18,511 bases of DNA, taken from assembly GCA_002411015.1 (NCBI GenBank), contig DHPY01000007.1:1-18511 (forward strand). The letters are read 5' to 3'. This document shows positions 16,180 to 18,511 of this stretch, piece after piece. The stretch comes from Armatimonadetes bacterium UBA5352. Its GTDB lineage: Bacteria > Armatimonadota > Zipacnadia > Zipacnadales > UBA5352. A program made the translations under genes and the position numbers. The notes beneath the pieces are model-generated. The model ran no database searches, was not told where the DNA came from, and worked only from the letters and a program-made list of their open reading frames with translations. Each line of letters starts with the position of its first letter. Position 1 is the first letter of the stretch.

Positions 16180-18165
16180 TTACTGCTCAGGCACCAGCAG
16201 CGGCGCGCCCGCGCCGACGACCAGCGGCGGCACGCCGCGAAGCTCCAGCGAATGATCCTCCATGGTGGTCGCCGTGGGCTGCGCGAGCACCAGCGTCCAC
16301 TCCTCGCCAGCGCTCGGCTCCGGCAGCCGCACTTCGAACTGGTGCAGCGAGAACTGGTTGTCCACCTCGCCGAAGACCTCACCGTCCGGCGCGATGAGCG
16401 TCGCCTTGACCGCCTCACCGGCGCCCTGCCCGGCCACGCGCACTCCGAACCACTCCGTCCCGGCGGGCACGTAGAAGGCCAGCCGCCCCGGCGAGGAGAT
16501 CAGCTTGAGCGGGCTGGTGCCGATCGCCACCGCCATCGGGTTTGAGGCATCGGCGATCCGACAGCGGTTGGTCCCAGGGCTGAGTGCAACATGGTACAGC
16601 CCCGTCTCGGGCGCGGCGAAGGCCACCGTCGTGCGCTCCTGGAAGGGAGCATCTACCACACACACCTCTTCGCCCGCGGCCGTGGTGACGGTTACCGGCA
16701 TCGTCTCGCCGCGATACTGCCCCACCTGCATGTACTCTACGTCAAAGCTCACCTGATCTCCTGCGCTCGCGTGCAGCAGGTAGTTCGCCGCGCCGCGGAT
16801 GATCGGCCACCCCACCTCACCCGGAGCCAGCGGCGCGGCGGCTGGTCGCGGCGTCAGCACAAGCCCCTCGAGGCTCACGCGCGGTATGTCGGCGATAACC
16901 GTGTCCGGCACCCACTCCGCCAGCTTCTCCGGCGTGATCGCCACCTCCGTGCGCGCGTCTTCCTGCTCGATCAGCAGCGTGCCGCGCACGTTCCTCAGCG
17001 GCACCCCGGCCTCATTGTGGTAGCCGATCGGCGGGCGGGCGAGCGGATCGCGCACCACCACGCCCTCCAGCAGCGCCCCTCCCGCGGGTGCATCGGCCCC
17101 GAGGCGGCTGCCGAACATGATCGGTGAGACCGCCGGGCTCCCGAGCCCGCAGTCCAGCACCTGGCAGTTCGTCAGCCGCAGCACGTCCCGCTCGGCAGGC
17201 TGCGTGAGCTTCAGGCCCTCGCCGCGGCAGCCCTCGAAGGTGCAGTTCACGAACTCGATCCGCCCCTCTGGAGTGCCCTCAAGCGTGCCCGAGCTGGTCG
17301 TCCACGCAGCCGTCGAGCCATCGTTCACCGAGCGGCAGTTCTCGAAACGCAGCGAGATCGGTGCGCTCTCGGCGTTCAGCGCCGGGAAGGCGACCACGTA
17401 GCCGCTCGCGTCGTTGCCGGTGGAGATGCAGTTGCGCATGACGATGTTCACGAGGCGGTCGCCCGGGTTGTTCGGCTCGAAGTCGATGCCGGCCTCGGGC
17501 GGCGTGCCGCGGGTGTTGCTGAGCACGCAGTCCTCGATAAGCAGGTTCTCCGCGCTGATGACCGAGATGCCCTGGCGGTAGTTCCCGTCGGAAGTGACGC
17601 CGCGGATGACGACGTCGCGGCAGGCGCCAGCGGCCCCTGCGCCGAGGTAGATGCCGTCGCCGCCGCTCTCCTTGAGCGTCAGGCCGATCACCTGCAGGTC
17701 GCTGCATCCGCTCAGGTTCAGGCAGTGCCGCCACTCGGCCTTCTCGTAGAGTTCGAGGTTCGCGTAGTCCTCCCGCCACATCCGGAAGGTCGCGCCCTCG
17801 CCGCGGAGGATCACGTGCTCGACCCCCGAGCCGCGAAAGAGCGAGTCGCCGATCGCGTGGAATTCACCGCGCTTCGCCAGGATCTCGCAGCCTTCCTCGA
17901 AGACGATTTCCTGGTTGCTCGCGAGGCGCATCGGCCGCACGATCCACGGCCGGCCCATGTTCTCCACGATGAGCTTCGGCACGCCCGAGTCGATCGCGGC
18001 CTGCAGCGCCTCGGTCGAGTCCTCCTCATCGAAGCCCCACCAGGAGGCCTTCGCCTCCGCGACCTCTCCGGCGGCCACGCGCGCGATCATCTCCTCGTTG
18101 ACCTGGGCGAATGCGGCGCTGGTGACGAGCGCAAGTAGAGCGCTGCTGAGCATTGCCTTGGGCAT
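16180..18165 (-). CDS. Secreted right-handed beta-helix protein P1
   Basis: First gene of the array, 661 aa. GGAGG lies 8 nt before the ATG at 18165. The signal peptide ends SAAFA|QVN at residue 20. FDEEDSTEALQAAI (45-58), SGGDGIYLG (167-175), NYRQGISVI (195-203) and AGIDFEPN (225-232) match the siblings, as do MRNC, FENC and FVNC turns along the helix. The C-terminal beta-sandwich has FAAPETGLY and LAFYVPAGTEWFGV and ends LELRGVPPL. After the RQGISVI/GIDFEPN core the helix region differs noticeably from P2-P4 and is richer in Cys. Its leader (MPKAML) also departs from the MR start of the others, so it may be the most diverged copy. The gap to P2 (252 bp, with a repeat element) is long enough for P2 to have a separate promoter. 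The fold is confident, the activity unknown. Confidence 0.78.
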   Translation of the reverse strand: MPKAMLSSALLALVTSAAFAQVNEEMIARVAAGEVAEAKASWWGFDEEDSTEALQAAIDSGVPKLIVENMGRPWIVRPMRLASNQEIVFEEGCEILAKRGEFHAIGDSLFRGSGVEHVILRGEGATFRMWREDYANLELYEKAEWRHCLNLSGCSDLQVIGLTLKESGGDGIYLGAGAAGACRDVVIRGVTSDGNYRQGISVISAENLLIEDCVLSNTRGTPPEAGIDFEPNNPGDRLVNIVMRNCISTGNDASGYVVAFPALNAESAPISLRFENCRSVNDGSTAAWTTSSGTLEGTPEGRIEFVNCTFEGCRGEGLKLTQPAERDVLRLTNCQVLDCGLGSPAVSPIMFGSRLGADAPAGGALLEGVVVRDPLARPPIGYHNEAGVPLRNVRGTLLIEQEDARTEVAITPEKLAEWVPDTVIADIPRVSLEGLVLTPRPAAAPLAPGEVGWPIIRGAANYLLHASAGDQVSFDVEYMQVGQYRGETMPVTVTTAAGEEVCVVDAPFQERTTVAFAAPETGLYHVALSPGTNRCRIADASNPMAVAIGTSPLKLISSPGRLAFYVPAGTEWFGVRVAGQGAGEAVKATLIAPDGEVFGEVDNQFSLHQFEVRLPEPSAGEEWTLVLAQPTATTMEDHSLELRGVPPLVVGAGAPLLVPEQ

Positions 18166-18220
18166 CAGGCCGACCTCCGTTGCTGTGGACCGCGGTCTTG
18201 TCGTTGTCGTGATCCGTCGC

Positions 18221-18369
18221 CGTGTCGCTCGTGGCGACGGGCACCCTGCCCGTCAGCCTTCGCCGTTGCCGTAGCCGTCGTCGTGTCGTTCGTAGCGACG
18301 GGCATCCTGCCCGTCAGCCGTCTTCCGTCGCCGTGTCGTTTGTAGCGACGGGCTTCCAGCCCGTCAGCC
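18221..18369. repeat. Three direct repeats of a ~38-bp hairpin unit
   Basis: Units at 18221-18258, 18282-18319 and 18332-18369 (offsets 61 and 50 bp) share CGTGTCG, GTRGCGACGGGC and GCCCGTCAGCC. Each contains a perfect 8-bp stem with a 3-nt loop: GACGGGCA CCC TGCCCGTC, GACGGGCA TCC TGCCCGTC and GACGGGCT TCC AGCCCGTC. The third swaps the loop-closing A-T pair for T-A, so the stem is kept while the sequence changes. Spacers are variants of CCGTCGCCGT. Not CRISPR: the spacers are low-complexity and related to each other. Confidence 0.8.
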
Positions 18370-18383
18370 GTCTGCCGTCACTT

Positions 18384-18511
18384 GGAGGGGCCGCACGAGC
18401 GTTCGCGACGAAGGAGCGGACGCGAGGTCGGCCCTGTTCGGACGCTTGTTTGCGGCTCCATGGGCCGGCCTCGCCGCGATACACGACAATCGCGGCTCGT
18501 GCGGCCCCTCC
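18384..18511. repeat. Fold-back element with perfect 17-bp terminal inverted repeat
   Basis: GGAGGGGCCGCACGAGC (18384-18400) is exactly reverse-complemented at 18495-18511, the final bases of the window. A second inner inverted pair (18422-18433 with 18463-18474) matches at 11 of 12 positions, so the 128-bp unit can fold into a long hairpin. Its outermost bases GGAGGGGC are the same as the termini of the elements at 8184-8320 and 15968-16131, although the interiors differ. There is no coding capacity. Confidence 0.7.

Larger units (their letters stand above)
18166..18511. other. Upstream region of the array, repeats only
   Basis: These 346 bp upstream of P1 hold three direct copies of a hairpin unit (18221-18369) and a fold-back element (18384-18511). 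I see no convincing gene. The promoter of P1 should lie in or left of the repeats, probably within 18170-18220, but no clear -35/-10 pair is visible. Confidence 0.5.

Noticed and set aside
18221..18369. Possible CRISPR array
   Set aside because: Only three units, spacers of about 23 and 12 nt that resemble each other, and every unit is an internal palindrome with base-pair swaps; no cas genes nearby.

Overview
The window is high-GC bacterial DNA (roughly two thirds G+C by eye). It carries ten protein-coding units, one of them a truncated gene remnant. I see no rRNA, tRNA, CRISPR array or transposase. Most products are exported or lipid-anchored and look like proteins that act on complex carbohydrate: a six-hairpin glycosidase lipoprotein, a CBM-bearing protein with a possible uronyl-epimerase-like end, and a family of pectate-lyase-like beta-helix proteins. 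This repertoire, the abundant AGGAGG ribosome binding sites and the many intergenic palindromes fit a free-living polysaccharide degrader from a group such as Armatimonadota or Planctomycetota. That assignment is a low-confidence inference; no marker gene is present.

Left part (1-8141). A glycoside-hydrolase lipoprotein gene (2732 down to 57, minus) is divergent from a three-gene plus-strand cluster: a DUF3604/PHP-type metal-dependent hydrolase (2944-4890), a secreted CBM4/9-like protein with a C-terminal alpha/alpha-barrel-like region (4966-7317), and a small amidohydrolase (7317-8141). The last two genes overlap, so they are probably translationally coupled. The 211-bp divergent region holds two perfect hairpins and should carry the promoters, although I cannot point to clear -35/-10 boxes.

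Middle (8142-8488). The convergent gap is filled by palindromes: a perfect 8-bp hairpin just after the amidohydrolase, and a 137-bp element with GGAGGGGC-type inverted termini and a perfect 16-bp internal stem.

Right part (8489-18165, all minus). Read in transcription order there are four full-length tandem paralogues of a ~660-aa secreted right-handed beta-helix protein (P1 18165-16180, P2 15927-13945, P3 13905-11905, P4 11763-9781). A truncated fifth copy (P5, 9764-9027) follows, fused almost directly to the end of P4, and then an orphan hydrogenase-maturation-type endopeptidase (8998-8489). A second copy of the inverted-terminus element sits between P1 and P2. Upstream of P1 are three direct repeats of a hairpin unit and a 128-bp fold-back element with a perfect 17-bp terminal inverted repeat ending on the last base of the window.

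Taken together the window looks like a carbohydrate-processing neighbourhood whose most unusual part is the beta-helix array. The paralogues share a strongly conserved N-terminal half (a pectate-lyase-3-like start, then SGGDGIYLG, RQGISVI and AGIDFEPN motifs) and a more divergent C-terminal beta-sandwich region. This suggests one catalytic scaffold diversified for several related substrates. No biochemical function can be fixed from sequence alone.
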